A DNA stretch of 64,000 nt from Ralstonia pickettii (GCF_001699815.1 NZ_MCGB01000092.1:1-64000); one strand, 5' to 3'; numbered from the stretch's first letter, positions 26,973 to 35,911 are shown. Numbers and translations are program-made. Notes: generated by a model not told the origin, from the letters alone.

Positions 26973-27728
26973 GTGAAGACAGACTACGAGGTGCCAGCAC
27001 TCAAGCGCATTCATGACGTGCTGGAAATACTCTGCGCGGCGACGTCTCCCGTCCGGCCGGCCGCATTGGCGCAGGCGACGGGCATGTCCAGAAGCACGTT
27101 GTACCTGCTGCTGGAGTCGCTCGAAAAGCGTCGCTGGATCGAGAAGCAGGCAGACGGCTATCTGATCGGCTTGACCCTGTTTGAGTTGGGCAACGCTTAC
27201 TTCCGCCACGACAGCTTATTGGCAGCGTTCCGGCGCGAATCCGCCGCCTTCGTGGCCGCACACAATGAAGTCGTGCAACTGGCTGTGCTCGACGGTACGG
27301 AGGTCGTCTACATCGCGCGGGAAGACGCGCCGAGGCCGGTCCGCCTGGTATCGGATGTCGGCCTGCGCCTGCCGGCCCATTGTTGTGCGCTGGGCAAGGC
27401 GCTGCTCGCAAGCCTTGACGATGAAGCGGTGCGCGCGCTCCTGCCGGCTCGTCTTGCCGCCATGACGGAGCGCACCACCACGCGCCGCGCCGATTTGCTC
27501 GACGAGCTTGAGCGCATTCGCGTGCGGGGGCTGGCGACAGAGCGTGAGGAGGTGGTGGCGGGGCTCGCCTGCTTCGCGGCGTTTGTGGGCATCACGCCGC
27601 TAGGGAAACGCGTTGCGGTGAGTTCGAGCGTGCCCGTCAGCCGACTGGACGCCCGCAGGGAGAAACGCCTCGTCGTCGGTGTTGCGGGGATGGCGGACCG
27701 CATCGGCCGCGCGCTCGCGCAGGCATAG
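26973..27728 (+). CDS. IclR-family transcriptional regulator, probably of xylX
   Basis: The 251-residue regulator has an N-terminal winged helix (ALKRIHDVLEILCAATSPVRPAALAQATGMSRSTLYLLLESL split around residue 10-50) and a C-terminal effector domain (VVYIAREDAPRPVRLVSDVGLRLPAHCCALGKALLASL near 115, GLATEREEVVAGLACFAAFV). GTG 26973 is chosen because GGAG precedes it and the dyad operator lies just upstream. ATG 26889 is in frame but would place the operator inside the gene. Context suggests control of xylose oxidation by a pathway intermediate. Confidence 0.88.
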   Translation: MKTDYEVPALKRIHDVLEILCAATSPVRPAALAQATGMSRSTLYLLLESLEKRRWIEKQADGYLIGLTLFELGNAYFRHDSLLAAFRRESAAFVAAHNEVVQLAVLDGTEVVYIAREDAPRPVRLVSDVGLRLPAHCCALGKALLASLDDEAVRALLPARLAAMTERTTTRRADLLDELERIRVRGLATEREEVVAGLACFAAFVGITPLGKRVAVSSSVPVSRLDARREKRLVVGVAGMADRIGRALAQA

Positions 27729-27817
27729 CGGCGGGCTGCTTCGTGGCCGGTTCCGCTATGATCGCCACACCTCTTTTTTCTTTCCTCTTTTCTCCCCTCG
27801 GCGCGTAGACGTTTCTC

Positions 27818-28834
27818 ATGACCACCGGCACCACTCCTCCTCGCATGGCCGATGTTGCGCGCGTTGCCGGCGTGTCGAAGATGACCGTGTCGCGGGTGCT
27901 GGCAGGCGGCAGCGTGTCGCCCGAGACCCGCGCGCGCGTGCAAGAGGCCATCGATGCACTCGGCTACGTTGCTACGGCTGCGGCTGGAATGCTGTCCAGC
28001 GGCCGATCGGAATTCGTCGCCGCCCTGGTGCCTTCGCTGGCGAGTTCCAACTTTGCCGATACCGTGCGCGGACTGAGCGATGCGCTGGCGCCGCATGGTC
28101 TGCAACTGCTCCTGGGCGATACCGACTACCACCTCGATCAGGAGGAGGCGCTGGTGCGGTCGCTGCTGCGCCATCAGCCGCGTGGCATTGCCTTGACCGG
28201 GCGCCATCACAGTCCAGGCACGCGTGCGTTGCTGGAGCGCGCCGGCATCCCCATCGTCGAGATGTGGGATCTGCCTGAGCGCCCGATCGATCGCGCGGTC
28301 GGGTTCTCGAACGCCAAGGCGTCGCTCGCGATGCTGCATCACCTGCATCAGCGGGGCTACCGGCGCATTGGTTTCCTGTGCGGGGCAAGCGAACTGGACC
28401 GGCGCGGCACCGACCGCATGCGCGGGTACATGAGCGGAATCAAGTCGCTTGGCCTTGGCGAGCCGCGTGTGATCCGCCTGGGCGAGTCGCCCATCACCAT
28501 GAGCCACGGCGGCCCGGCGATGGCCGCGTTGCTCGATGCCTGGCCCGACACCGATGCCGTGATGTGCGTGAGCGACATGTCCGCATTCGGCGCCATCATG
28601 GAATGCCACCGGCGCGGTCTGTCCGTGCCCGGTGACATTGCTGTTGGGGGCTTCGGCAATTTTGAAGTCGCGTGGTGCTGCCACCCGACCATCACGACGA
28701 TTTCCGTCGACGCCTATGGCATCGGCCTGCGCACGGGCGAGGTCTTGCTCGATGCGCTCGGCGTTGGCGAGGCCACGAGCACCCGCAAGCTCTCACGCAT
28801 CGACTTCAGCGTTGTCGAGCGCGAGAGCGCATAG
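27818..28834 (+). CDS. LacI/GntR-type transcriptional regulator
   Basis: The 338-residue LacI-family repressor has helix-turn-helix MADVARVAGVSKMTVSRVLA near residue 10 and a periplasmic-binding-like effector domain (FVAALVPSLASSNFADTVRGL, IVEMWDLPERPIDRAVGFSN, GFGNFEVAWCCHPTITTISVD). The domain is most like gluconate-type (GntR) members. It is convergent with xylD, and a GntR-like operator lies upstream of xylD, so xylD is a likely target, with a sugar acid such as xylonate as plausible effector. The effector is inference. Confidence 0.9.
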   Translation: MTTGTTPPRMADVARVAGVSKMTVSRVLAGGSVSPETRARVQEAIDALGYVATAAAGMLSSGRSEFVAALVPSLASSNFADTVRGLSDALAPHGLQLLLGDTDYHLDQEEALVRSLLRHQPRGIALTGRHHSPGTRALLERAGIPIVEMWDLPERPIDRAVGFSNAKASLAMLHHLHQRGYRRIGFLCGASELDRRGTDRMRGYMSGIKSLGLGEPRVIRLGESPITMSHGGPAMAALLDAWPDTDAVMCVSDMSAFGAIMECHRRGLSVPGDIAVGGFGNFEVAWCCHPTITTISVDAYGIGLRTGEVLLDALGVGEATSTRKLSRIDFSVVERESA

Positions 28835-28855
28835 CCGGCTGCTTCATGCGCAGCG

Positions 28856-30640
28856 TCAATGCGAGTGCCGTGGATTGCCGCGCGTCTCGATGACGTTCAG
28901 GTACAGGGTTGCCGGCTCCAGGCATCCGCCCGTTGAAAGCTGCCCGACGCACTTCCGATAGATTTCCTGCCAGGGCGTTTGCGACTGCGGCACGCTGAAG
29001 GTCGCGCTTTCACGGCGGCGTTCCAGCTCTTCCGCATCGACCAACACATCGACCCTGCGTGCATTGAGGTCCACGCGGATGCGATCGCCCGTGCGCAGCA
29101 GCGCAAGCCCGCCACCGGCTGCCGCCTCCGGAGACATGTTCAAGATCGATGGGCTGGCCGAGGTACCGCTTTGCCGGCCATCGCCCATGCAGGGCAGCGA
29201 TTCGATCCCTTGCTTGACCAGTGCTGCGGGCGGCGCCATGTTGACGACCTCCGCGCTGCCCGGATAACCGACCGTTCCGCAGCCACGGATAACGAGGATG
29301 CAGCGTTCATCAATGGCGAGGGCCGGATCGTTGATGCGGGCGTGATAATCCTCGGGGCCATCGAAGACAATCGCGCGCGTCTCGAAAACATTTTCCGCGC
29401 CGGGCTCGCTCAGGTAGGTCTGCCGGAATGCCTCGCCTACCACCGACATCTTCATGATGGCGCTGTCGAAGAAATTGCCCGACAGCACGATGAAGCCGGC
29501 GCGATGCTTGAGCGGTGCGTCCACAGGAAAGATCACCTCGCGGTCGGCGGCGGGGGCGGCATCGGCAATTGCGCCGATCGTCCGGCCCGATACGGTGGGG
29601 CAATCGCGGCGCAGCAACCCGCCCGCGTCAAGCTGGCGCAATACGGCGGGCACGCCGCCCGAGCGGTGGAAGCTCTCGCCCAGGTATTCGCCTGCCGGCA
29701 TGCAGTTCACGAGCAGCGGAACCGACTCTCCGTGGCGCTGCCAGTCTTCAAGGCTCAGTTCCACGCCCATGTGGCGCGCGATTGCGATGAGGTGTGGCGG
29801 GCAGTTGGTCGACGCACCAAGCGCGGAGGCCACCATGATGGCGTTTTCGAACGCCGCGCGCGTCATGATCGTCGAGGGGCGGATGTCTTCACGCACGAGG
29901 TCGACGATGCGCTTGCCCGTGGCATAGGCCATCTGCCCACGCTCGCGATACGCCGCCGGAATGCTGGCGCACCCAGGCAGCGACATGCCCAGCGCTTCGG
30001 CCAGGCTGTTCATCGACAGCGCGGTGCCCATCGTATTGCAGTGGCCAATCGACGGCGACGACGCGGTGGTCAACTCCATGAAGCCTTCGTAGTCGATGTC
30101 GCCGGCAGCCAGCCGGTTGCGCGCATGCCAGATGACGGTGCCCGAGCCCACCCGTTTGCCCTCGTGCCAGCCGTCCAGCATCGGCCCGCCAGACAGGACG
30201 ATGGCCGGCAGGTCGACCGTGGCAGCGGCCATCAGGCAGGCGGGCGTGGTTTTATCGCAGCCGGTCGTCAGCACGACGCCGTCAAGCGGGAAGCCATGCA
30301 GGATCTCGACCAGACCGAGATAGGCGAGATTCCGATCGAGCGCCGCGGTCGGGCGGCGACTTTGCTCGGCCAGCGGGTGAACTGGAAACTCCATCGGAAT
30401 GCCGCCCGCGTCGCGTATGCCGGCCTTCACACGCTGCGCCAGCTCAAGGTGGTGCCGGTTGCAAGGGGCCAGATCATTACCCGTCTGCGCAATGCCGATG
30501 ATCGGCCGGCCAGACTGCAACTCTTCACGCGTCAAGCCGTAGTTCATGAAGCGTTCTACGTAGAGGGCGGTCATGTCTGCGTGGCTCGGATCGTCGAACC
30601 AAAGCTGGCTGCGCAGTCTGCGTGGAGGTTGGGCGGGCAT
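28856..30640 (-). CDS. xylD: D-xylonate dehydratase XylD (IlvD/Edd family)
   Basis: XylD dehydrates D-xylonate to 2-keto-3-deoxy-D-xylonate using an iron-sulfur cluster. ATG 30640 is chosen because homologues start with a short PRRxRSxxWFD segment. The 594 residues include cluster cysteines in LAPCNRHHLEL (near 68), TTGCDKTTPAC and GHCNTMGTALSMN. RERGQMAYATGKRIVDL, GVPAVLRQLDAGG and GDGRQSGTSASPSILN are also present. The sequence matches the pentonate branch (Caulobacter XylD) better than IlvD or Edd. It is separated from the other xyl genes by two regulators. Confidence 0.93.
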   Translation of the reverse strand: MPAQPPRRLRSQLWFDDPSHADMTALYVERFMNYGLTREELQSGRPIIGIAQTGNDLAPCNRHHLELAQRVKAGIRDAGGIPMEFPVHPLAEQSRRPTAALDRNLAYLGLVEILHGFPLDGVVLTTGCDKTTPACLMAAATVDLPAIVLSGGPMLDGWHEGKRVGSGTVIWHARNRLAAGDIDYEGFMELTTASSPSIGHCNTMGTALSMNSLAEALGMSLPGCASIPAAYRERGQMAYATGKRIVDLVREDIRPSTIMTRAAFENAIMVASALGASTNCPPHLIAIARHMGVELSLEDWQRHGESVPLLVNCMPAGEYLGESFHRSGGVPAVLRQLDAGGLLRRDCPTVSGRTIGAIADAAPAADREVIFPVDAPLKHRAGFIVLSGNFFDSAIMKMSVVGEAFRQTYLSEPGAENVFETRAIVFDGPEDYHARINDPALAIDERCILVIRGCGTVGYPGSAEVVNMAPPAALVKQGIESLPCMGDGRQSGTSASPSILNMSPEAAAGGGLALLRTGDRIRVDLNARRVDVLVDAEELERRRESATFSVPQSQTPWQEIYRKCVGQLSTGGCLEPATLYLNVIETRGNPRHSH

Positions 30641-30943
30641 GGTGTCTCGGTCGTTATATGCAACTGGGGTTCCCTCCGCGGGGAATTGGCGTGGCGCTTT
30701 CCGGAAGCCTGTGACGCAATTTTGGTACCGGTAACAGCGCATGGTAGAGCCGGAAGAAGGCGCAGGCAATAGCGCGTGTTGTCAGCCCCACTTCGGGGGA
30801 GGGTGTTTGGATTTGCCGACACCTGCCTGAGCGCAAGCGTTTGCCGCTCCGCCGGCTGGTGGGGGAGGGTTGCGGTTTCACGATTCTGCAAACAACGCGC
30901 CCTATGTTGGGCCGATCTTCGGGGGAAGATAGGGGGGGCTGCC
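30641..30943. other. Intergenic region upstream of xylD
   Basis: This 303-base divergent gap contains the candidate LacI-type operator at 30723-30736, a short CCCCACTTCGGGG hairpin near 30785 and the AGGGGGG ribosome site of the next plus-strand gene at 30931. No coding sequence is supported. Confidence 0.5.
30723..30736. promoter_or_regulatory. GntR/LacI-type operator upstream of xylD
   Basis: TGGTACCGGTAACA is a near-perfect dyad (6 of 7 positions) and, read on the minus strand, TGTTACCGGTACCA resembles the TGTTACC/GGTAACA sites of gluconate-type LacI repressors. It lies 83 bases upstream of the xylD start. Confidence 0.6.
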
Positions 30944-31483
30944 ATGCAGGTGTTATCCGCACGATTCGAAAAGACTGACGCGGGGCGACGTGAAATCGCC
31001 ATGCGCAGCGGCGCGCTCAGCCGCTCAAGCCGCGCGCTGCTCATCATGGTGGACGGGCAGGCTACGGGAGAGGACCTTGTCGTACGTGCCGGCCAGCTCG
31101 GCCTGGAAGCGCAGGCCGTGGTTGAGCTGGTGCAGGCAGGTTTCATTCAAAGCGCAACCGATGTTGCTGGCGAGCCCGTCTTCGTTCAGGTGGCCGAGCC
31201 GCAACCCGAGGCGCCCAAGCCCGCTGCACCTGCCGCACCGGCGCGCAAGCGTTCGCTGGCGGCGGCGCGCATGTACCTCATGGACATTGCGGCACGCACA
31301 TTCAGCTCGGCCGAGCACCCGATCCGCCAGCGCCTGGTCGAGGCCACCGACCGCGCCTCTGTGGAGAGCGCGTTCGATGCGTTGCTGGCGGCCCTGCGCG
31401 AAGCCACATCGGCGTCGATGGTGGAACAGGTGGAGGTGTCGTTCCGCGGGTTCCTGCCGGCCGAGGACGGTGTGGCCGGCTGA
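30944..31483 (+). CDS. Conserved hypothetical protein, possible regulatory N-domain
   Basis: This soluble protein of 179 residues was not recognised as a named family. ATG 30944 follows a purine-rich AGGGGGG site. The N-terminal part (SALSR-like SRSSRALLIMVDGQATGEDL followed by a VVELVQAGFIQ helix, residues about 20-65) resembles a small helical module seen at the start of some Burkholderiaceae regulatory proteins. A Pro/Ala linker (about 80-100) joins it to a C-terminal helical domain. There are no membrane segments. It converges on the hydrolase gene with 4 bases between them. Confidence 0.6.
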   Translation: MQVLSARFEKTDAGRREIAMRSGALSRSSRALLIMVDGQATGEDLVVRAGQLGLEAQAVVELVQAGFIQSATDVAGEPVFVQVAEPQPEAPKPAAPAAPARKRSLAAARMYLMDIAARTFSSAEHPIRQRLVEATDRASVESAFDALLAALREATSASMVEQVEVSFRGFLPAEDGVAG

Positions 31484-31487
31484 CCGG

Positions 31488-32147
31488 TCACGCTGCCCGC
31501 TGCGCCACCTCATCCTTGAGCAGCCCACGGGCCCGCTGATTCGACTTGTAGATATTGTCGCGCACGGGCACCGCGCCGGTCTTCACGCTGTGCACCCATT
31601 CCTGGGTCGACATGACCGCCGCGAAGCGCGATTGCAGCACCACGCTGAACACGCGGTGGATCTCTTCCGCACTCGCAAAGCCGGCCTGGTTTTGATACGG
31701 CACCGCGCCCGACGCGTCATGCAGAAACTCCACCGCCGTGCCGTTGTGCAGGGCGTGGTTGATCGTGGATGCATCGCAGTTGTGCGTCATGTAGCCCACC
31801 ACGGTGAGCGTATCGATGCCGCGGGCTTCCAGCCATTGCGCCAGGTCCGTCTCCGGATAGGCGCTGGGCAGCAGCTTGCGCAGATAGTGGTCATGCGGAC
31901 GCGACGCCACCACGGGGTGCAGTTGCCAGCCGTCGGTATCAATGGCAAACAGCGGCGAGCTGGCCGGCGAGGTCTGCTGCACGACGATCACCGGAATGCC
32001 CGCCTCGCGTGCCGCATCCATGGCGACGCCGATGTTTGCGACGGTCTGCTGCGGGTCCGGATACTCGATCGGCAGGCCGCCGGTGAAATATTCGTTCTGC
32101 ACATCGATGACGATCAGGGCGCGCTTCGGGGTGTTGTTCGTGGTCAT
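31488..32147 (-). CDS. Isochorismatase-like cysteine hydrolase
   Basis: This cysteine hydrolase superfamily member has 219 residues. The catalytic triad is visible as Asp in LIVIDVQNEYF near 13, a Lys in the middle (HYLRKLLPSAY) and Cys in GYMTHNCDAST near 115. GAGGAG upstream of ATG 32147 fixes the start. The substrate is unknown; relatives act on amides or imides. The divergent GlxA-type regulator is its likely controller, a common pairing. Confidence 0.9.
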   Translation of the reverse strand: MTTNNTPKRALIVIDVQNEYFTGGLPIEYPDPQQTVANIGVAMDAAREAGIPVIVVQQTSPASSPLFAIDTDGWQLHPVVASRPHDHYLRKLLPSAYPETDLAQWLEARGIDTLTVVGYMTHNCDASTINHALHNGTAVEFLHDASGAVPYQNQAGFASAEEIHRVFSVVLQSRFAAVMSTQEWVHSVKTGAVPVRDNIYKSNQRARGLLKDEVAQRAA

Positions 32148-32281
32148 GGCTGACTCCTCAAGGTCGGTTGGATCGGGCATTTGCGTGAGCCCGTGGACAG
32201 CATCTTCGCCGATGACTATCCTTCCCGACAGTGGCCCGAAATACGTTTATCGAAAGAATCAGGCCAAAGCGCGGAGCCCGT

Positions 32282-33277
32282 ATGCAACCCCAGCAACTCC
32301 AGCAACCTCAGCATCCCCAGGAAATCGCCGTTCTGGCCTTCAACGACATCAGCCCGTTTCACCTGTCCGTGCCGTGTCTTGTATTTGAAGACCGCGTCTG
32401 GGCGGGGCTGCCGTCCTACAACCTGCGGATCTGTGCCGGGGAGCCCGCCAGGAAGGGCGGTCTGCGCACCACGGCTGGGTTTGCCGTGCAGACGGATTTC
32501 ACACTCGAAGATGCCGCCCGCGCCGACGTGCTGGTCGTGCCGTCATGGCGCGATACGGAAGAGCGGCCGCCGGCGGCCATGGTGAATGCGGTACGGGATG
32601 CTTACGAACGCGGCGCCACGGTGGTCGGCCTGTGCCTGGGCGCGTTTGTGCTGGCGGAGGCAGGCGTGCTCGATGGCCACGAGGCCACCACGCACTGGAG
32701 CGCTGCCGATGCGTTCTCCCAACGCTACCCGCGTGTGAAGCTGGTGCCCGATGTCCTGTATCTGGACGCTGCCGACGGCCGGCTGGTGACATCTGCAGGC
32801 ACCGCCGCCGGGTTGGATTGCTGCCTGCACCTGGTGCGCCGCTGGCATGGCGCGGAGGTGGCCAACCGCATGGCGCGGCGGCTCGTGGTGGCGCCGCACC
32901 GGCAGGGCGGTCAGGCGCAATACATCGAGCAACCGCTGCACGATGCGCCGGGCGGTGATCGACTGTCCGATTTGCTGAACTGGGCAGTGGCCAACTTGGC
33001 ACAGCCGCATTCGCTCGACTCGCTGGCCGAACGCGCGGCCATGAGCCGGCGCAATTTCACGCGGCGCTTTCGTGAACTGACAGGAACCACTGTCAGCCAA
33101 TGGTTGCTCGGGCAGCGTCTGGCCTATGCGCAACGCATGCTGGAAACCACGCGTCAGCCGGTCGAAGCGATTGCGCAACTGGCGGGGTTCGGCAGCGCCG
33201 TATCGCTGCGCCAGCATTTCAGCCGGACGTATCACACGTCGCCCAGCGCTTACCGCGCCTTGTTTGCGCAAGCCTGA
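32282..33277 (+). CDS. GlxA-family regulator (DJ-1/PfpI domain plus AraC HTH)
   Basis: The 331-residue regulator has an N-terminal DJ-1/PfpI-like domain (IAVLAFNDISPFHLSVPC, VVGLCLGAFVLAEAGVLDG with the nucleophile-elbow Cys, THWSAADAF) and a C-terminal AraC domain (LDSLAERAAMSRRNFTRRFRELTG, VEAIAQLAGFGSAVSLRQHFSR). ATG 32282 follows GGAG. It is divergent from the cysteine hydrolase and probably activates it. Confidence 0.9.
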   Translation: MQPQQLQQPQHPQEIAVLAFNDISPFHLSVPCLVFEDRVWAGLPSYNLRICAGEPARKGGLRTTAGFAVQTDFTLEDAARADVLVVPSWRDTEERPPAAMVNAVRDAYERGATVVGLCLGAFVLAEAGVLDGHEATTHWSAADAFSQRYPRVKLVPDVLYLDAADGRLVTSAGTAAGLDCCLHLVRRWHGAEVANRMARRLVVAPHRQGGQAQYIEQPLHDAPGGDRLSDLLNWAVANLAQPHSLDSLAERAAMSRRNFTRRFRELTGTTVSQWLLGQRLAYAQRMLETTRQPVEAIAQLAGFGSAVSLRQHFSRTYHTSPSAYRALFAQA

Positions 33278-33281
33278 AAAG

Positions 33282-33305
33282 AAAAAAAAGCGGCTGGTCA
33301 GCCGC
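33282..33305 (-). terminator. Terminator of the glycine-zipper lipoprotein gene
   Basis: Read on the minus strand, GCGGCTG pairs with CAGCCGC (33290-33305) and is followed by a run of eight T. It lies 14 bases beyond the stop of the minus-strand lipoprotein gene and also faces the end of the GlxA-type gene. Confidence 0.85.
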
Positions 33306-33318
33306 TGTGGTGTGTTGT

Positions 33319-33501
33319 TTACTTGCTCAGCTCGTGGCCGATGACGGCGCCTGCTGCGGCACCTCCGATCGTCCCAGCCGTGCTGTGCGTCATTTCGTGG
33401 CCAGCCACACCGCCTGCCACCGCGCCGCCGGCCGTACACGCCGCGAGCGTGGGCGCCAGCGCGGCAAGTGCGCATATCAGCGCCGTTTTCCATGCATTCA
33501 T
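33319..33501 (-). CDS. Small glycine-zipper lipoprotein (OsmB-like)
   Basis: A 60-residue protein with signal peptide and lipobox LAAC (Cys near residue 22), then Gly/Ala-rich glycine-zipper segments (GGAVAGGVAG, TIGGAAAGAVIGHEL). AGGAGG precedes ATG. It has its own terminator. It is probably an outer-membrane lipoprotein; function unknown. Confidence 0.8.
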   Translation of the reverse strand: MNAWKTALICALAALAPTLAACTAGGAVAGGVAGHEMTHSTAGTIGGAAAGAVIGHELSK

Positions 33502-33573
33502 GATGTCCTCCTGAGTGGCCGGCCAGATGCAGCGGTCGGCATATCCCTCAGTCGAGCAAAGCGCGTGCCGCGC

Positions 33574-34134
33574 TCACATGAACAGCGGTGACAGCGACAG
33601 ATGCGACAGCGCGATCACGATCACCTGCGCAATCACCAGCAGGATCAGCGGAGACAGGTCGAGCCGCCCGCCCAGCGGAGGGACCACGCGGCGGATCGGG
33701 CGCAACAGCGGGTCGACCAGTGTGTTGAGCACCGCGCCCATTGGCGATGCCGGCCCCATCCACGATAGAACGGCCGATGCAATGGTCACCCACACCAGCA
33801 CGTTGAACGCCCATTTGAGCACGGTGAAGAGCGCGGCCACAAAGCCCATTGGCACGAGTGCCATCGGGCTCACGCCCACCGACGCCACCAGCAGGAAGAG
33901 ATAGACAAGCGCCGTGGCATAAGCCGCCACCAGCGATGACCAGTCGATATAGCCCGTGGCCGGAATCACCCGGCGCAGCGGGTGCACCAGCCAGCCGGTC
34001 AACTGGAAGATGGCCTGTGACAGCGGATTGCGCGGTGACAGCCGCACCGCTTGCGTCCAGGCGCGCAGGAGCAGCGCCGCGCCAAAGAGCGAGAAGATCG
34101 TGTCGAGCAGAAAACGCGTGATATCGCCGAACAT
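33574..34134 (-). CDS. YggT-family integral membrane protein
   Basis: The 186-residue membrane protein has two YggT repeats, each with hydrophobic helices followed by a PxRRxxPP-like amphipathic motif (HPLRRVIPATGYIDWSSLV and LLRPIRRVVPPLGGRLDLSPLI). Homologues are linked to osmotic stress and membrane biogenesis, but no mechanism is known. GGAG lies upstream of ATG 34134. It is not next to proC or yggS here. Confidence 0.9.
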   Translation of the reverse strand: MFGDITRFLLDTIFSLFGAALLLRAWTQAVRLSPRNPLSQAIFQLTGWLVHPLRRVIPATGYIDWSSLVAAYATALVYLFLLVASVGVSPMALVPMGFVAALFTVLKWAFNVLVWVTIASAVLSWMGPASPMGAVLNTLVDPLLRPIRRVVPPLGGRLDLSPLILLVIAQVIVIALSHLSLSPLFM

Positions 34135-34311
34135 GCGTCCGGTTCTCCTATGGTCAGGTCTGGCAGAAGCGCGCGGTAAACGCGGCGCGCTGAGGCGCGG
34201 TATTGTCGCACGGCAATCTGATGGGGATCTGTGCGTTGTGCCTCTGCGCAGCGGCGGCGCATTCGCGTATTGTGGTGCCCGTTCGCCGCTTTTTCTGCCA
34301 GGAGATCTGCC

Positions 34312-34875
34312 TTGAAGCCCATCCTATTTCGCGCGTTGTTGTCGCTGGCGTGCCTGTCCGCTGTGCCGCATGTGCATGCGCAGGCCGATACCACGTTCAC
34401 CGTCGAATCGCCTGCCTTTGCCGACAACGGCGTCATGGACCGCAAGTACGCCGGCAAGAACCCCGCCAACGCCAATTGCACGGGCGACAACGTCTCGCCG
34501 CCGCTGCACTGGTCGAACGTGCCCGCGGGCACCAACAGCCTTGTGCTGATCGTCTCCGACCCGCAGGGCGCGGGCGGCCTGGGCGTGAACCACTGGATGG
34601 CCTACGGTATGCCGGCCACGCAGACGAGCCTGCCGGAAGGCGCCGGCACCGGCCCGGCGCTGCGCATGGGCCAAAACTCCATCGGCAAGCCGGCGTATCT
34701 CGGGCCGTGTCCGCCCAAGGGCACCGGCATGCATCACTACGTATTTTTGCTGATCGCCACGGACCTGGCGCCGGATGCGCTGCCCAATGGGCTGACCCGC
34801 GCTGAACTGGATGCGGCCATCAAAGGGCATAGCAAAGGCGCCGCAGCCTGGATCGGCCGATTCGGCAACTTTTGA
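34312..34875 (+). CDS. Exported YbhB/YbcL (PEBP) family protein
   Basis: A phosphatidylethanolamine-binding-protein-like protein of 187 residues with a Sec signal peptide (ending AHAQA). A TTG start at 34312 is chosen because AGGAG lies 7 bases upstream and the signal peptide begins there. Family motifs are ENCTGDNVSPPLHW-like NCTGDNVSPPLHWS, LIVSDPQG, NHWMAYGMPA and GPCPPKGTGMHHYVF. The bacterial role is unknown. Confidence 0.88.
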   Translation: MKPILFRALLSLACLSAVPHVHAQADTTFTVESPAFADNGVMDRKYAGKNPANANCTGDNVSPPLHWSNVPAGTNSLVLIVSDPQGAGGLGVNHWMAYGMPATQTSLPEGAGTGPALRMGQNSIGKPAYLGPCPPKGTGMHHYVFLLIATDLAPDALPNGLTRAELDAAIKGHSKGAAAWIGRFGNF

Positions 34876-34924
34876 CGGATGCGAGGCCGCTCACGGTTCC
34901 GCGCTGCGCGCGGCCGGCGGCGGC

Positions 34925-35911
34925 TCACAATCCCGCTACCGGAAAATTCGCCTGCCAGACAGCGCTTTGTACGTTCACCGGTTTCGGAATCAGCTTCTGC
35001 TGCAGGAACAGGTCGGCAATCTGCTGCTGCGAGGCCACGATCTGCGGCGTGACCGGCGTGACGCCGTAGGGCACGCGCCGCAACCAGGTCTCGACAACGG
35101 GCTGCTCGATGCCGAGTTTGGGCGCCAGCAGGGCGGCGGTTTCCTGCGGATGCTGATTCACCCACAGCCCCGCCGTGCGCAACTGGGCCAGGATGGCATT
35201 GACCGCGCGCGGATGCGTGTTCACGAATTCCGGCGTGGCTTCGTAGAAGTTGAACACCGGCAGCTCGCTGAAATCGCCCAGCGTGCGTGTCTTCAACGCC
35301 TTCTGTGCCAGCGCGTAATACGGATCCCACACGACCCACGCATCGACCGCGCCGCTCTCGAAGGCTGCGCGCGCCTCGGCCGGTGGCAGGTAGATCGGCT
35401 GAATATCCTGCACCGTGAGGTTGGCGCGACGAAGCAGCTGCACCAGCAGGTAGTTGGAGCTGGAGCCCTTTTGCAGCGCGATGCGCTTGCCTTTCAGGTC
35501 AGCCACGCTGTGCGCGGGTGAGCTGTCGAGCACGAACAGCGCCTCGTTGGTCTTGCCGCCCGGCTCGGCCCCCACATAGACAAGGCGTGCGCCTGCGGCC
35601 TGCGCAAACACAGCCGGCGGCGCGCCGGTGTAGCCGAACTCAATGCTGCCGGTGTTGAGCGCCTCCAGCAGTTGAGGCCCGGCAGGGAATTCCTTCCATT
35701 CCACCTTGTAGCCAAGCTCGGCCAGCGGTTTGTCGAGCGCGCCTTGCGCTTTCAGCACCGCCAGCAGTCCGGCTTTCTGAAAGCCGATACGCACCGTGGT
35801 CGGCTCGGCGGCCTGCGTCAGGCCTGCGCACAGCGCCATGCCGGCGCCAAGCAATGCGGCCAGCCAGCGTCGGCGGCCAGATGGGGCGGTGTGGGGCGGA
35901 TGGCTTTGCAT
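34925..35911 (-). CDS. Sulfonate/taurine-type ABC transporter binding protein
   Basis: SsuA/TauA-like periplasmic binding protein of 328 residues with a signal peptide (cleavage near TQAAEP, residue 35). It shows VRIGFQKAGLLAVLKAQGALDK, GSIEFGYTGAPPAVFAQAAG, LKGKRIALQKGSSSNYLLVQLL and VDAWVVWDPYYA, all typical of aliphatic sulfonate binders. No permease or ATPase of this type lies in the window. It is 97 bases downstream of the DUF971 gene on the same strand and may belong to the GntR-headed operon. Confidence 0.88.
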   Translation of the reverse strand: MQSHPPHTAPSGRRRWLAALLGAGMALCAGLTQAAEPTTVRIGFQKAGLLAVLKAQGALDKPLAELGYKVEWKEFPAGPQLLEALNTGSIEFGYTGAPPAVFAQAAGARLVYVGAEPGGKTNEALFVLDSSPAHSVADLKGKRIALQKGSSSNYLLVQLLRRANLTVQDIQPIYLPPAEARAAFESGAVDAWVVWDPYYALAQKALKTRTLGDFSELPVFNFYEATPEFVNTHPRAVNAILAQLRTAGLWVNQHPQETAALLAPKLGIEQPVVETWLRRVPYGVTPVTPQIVASQQQIADLFLQQKLIPKPVNVQSAVWQANFPVAGL

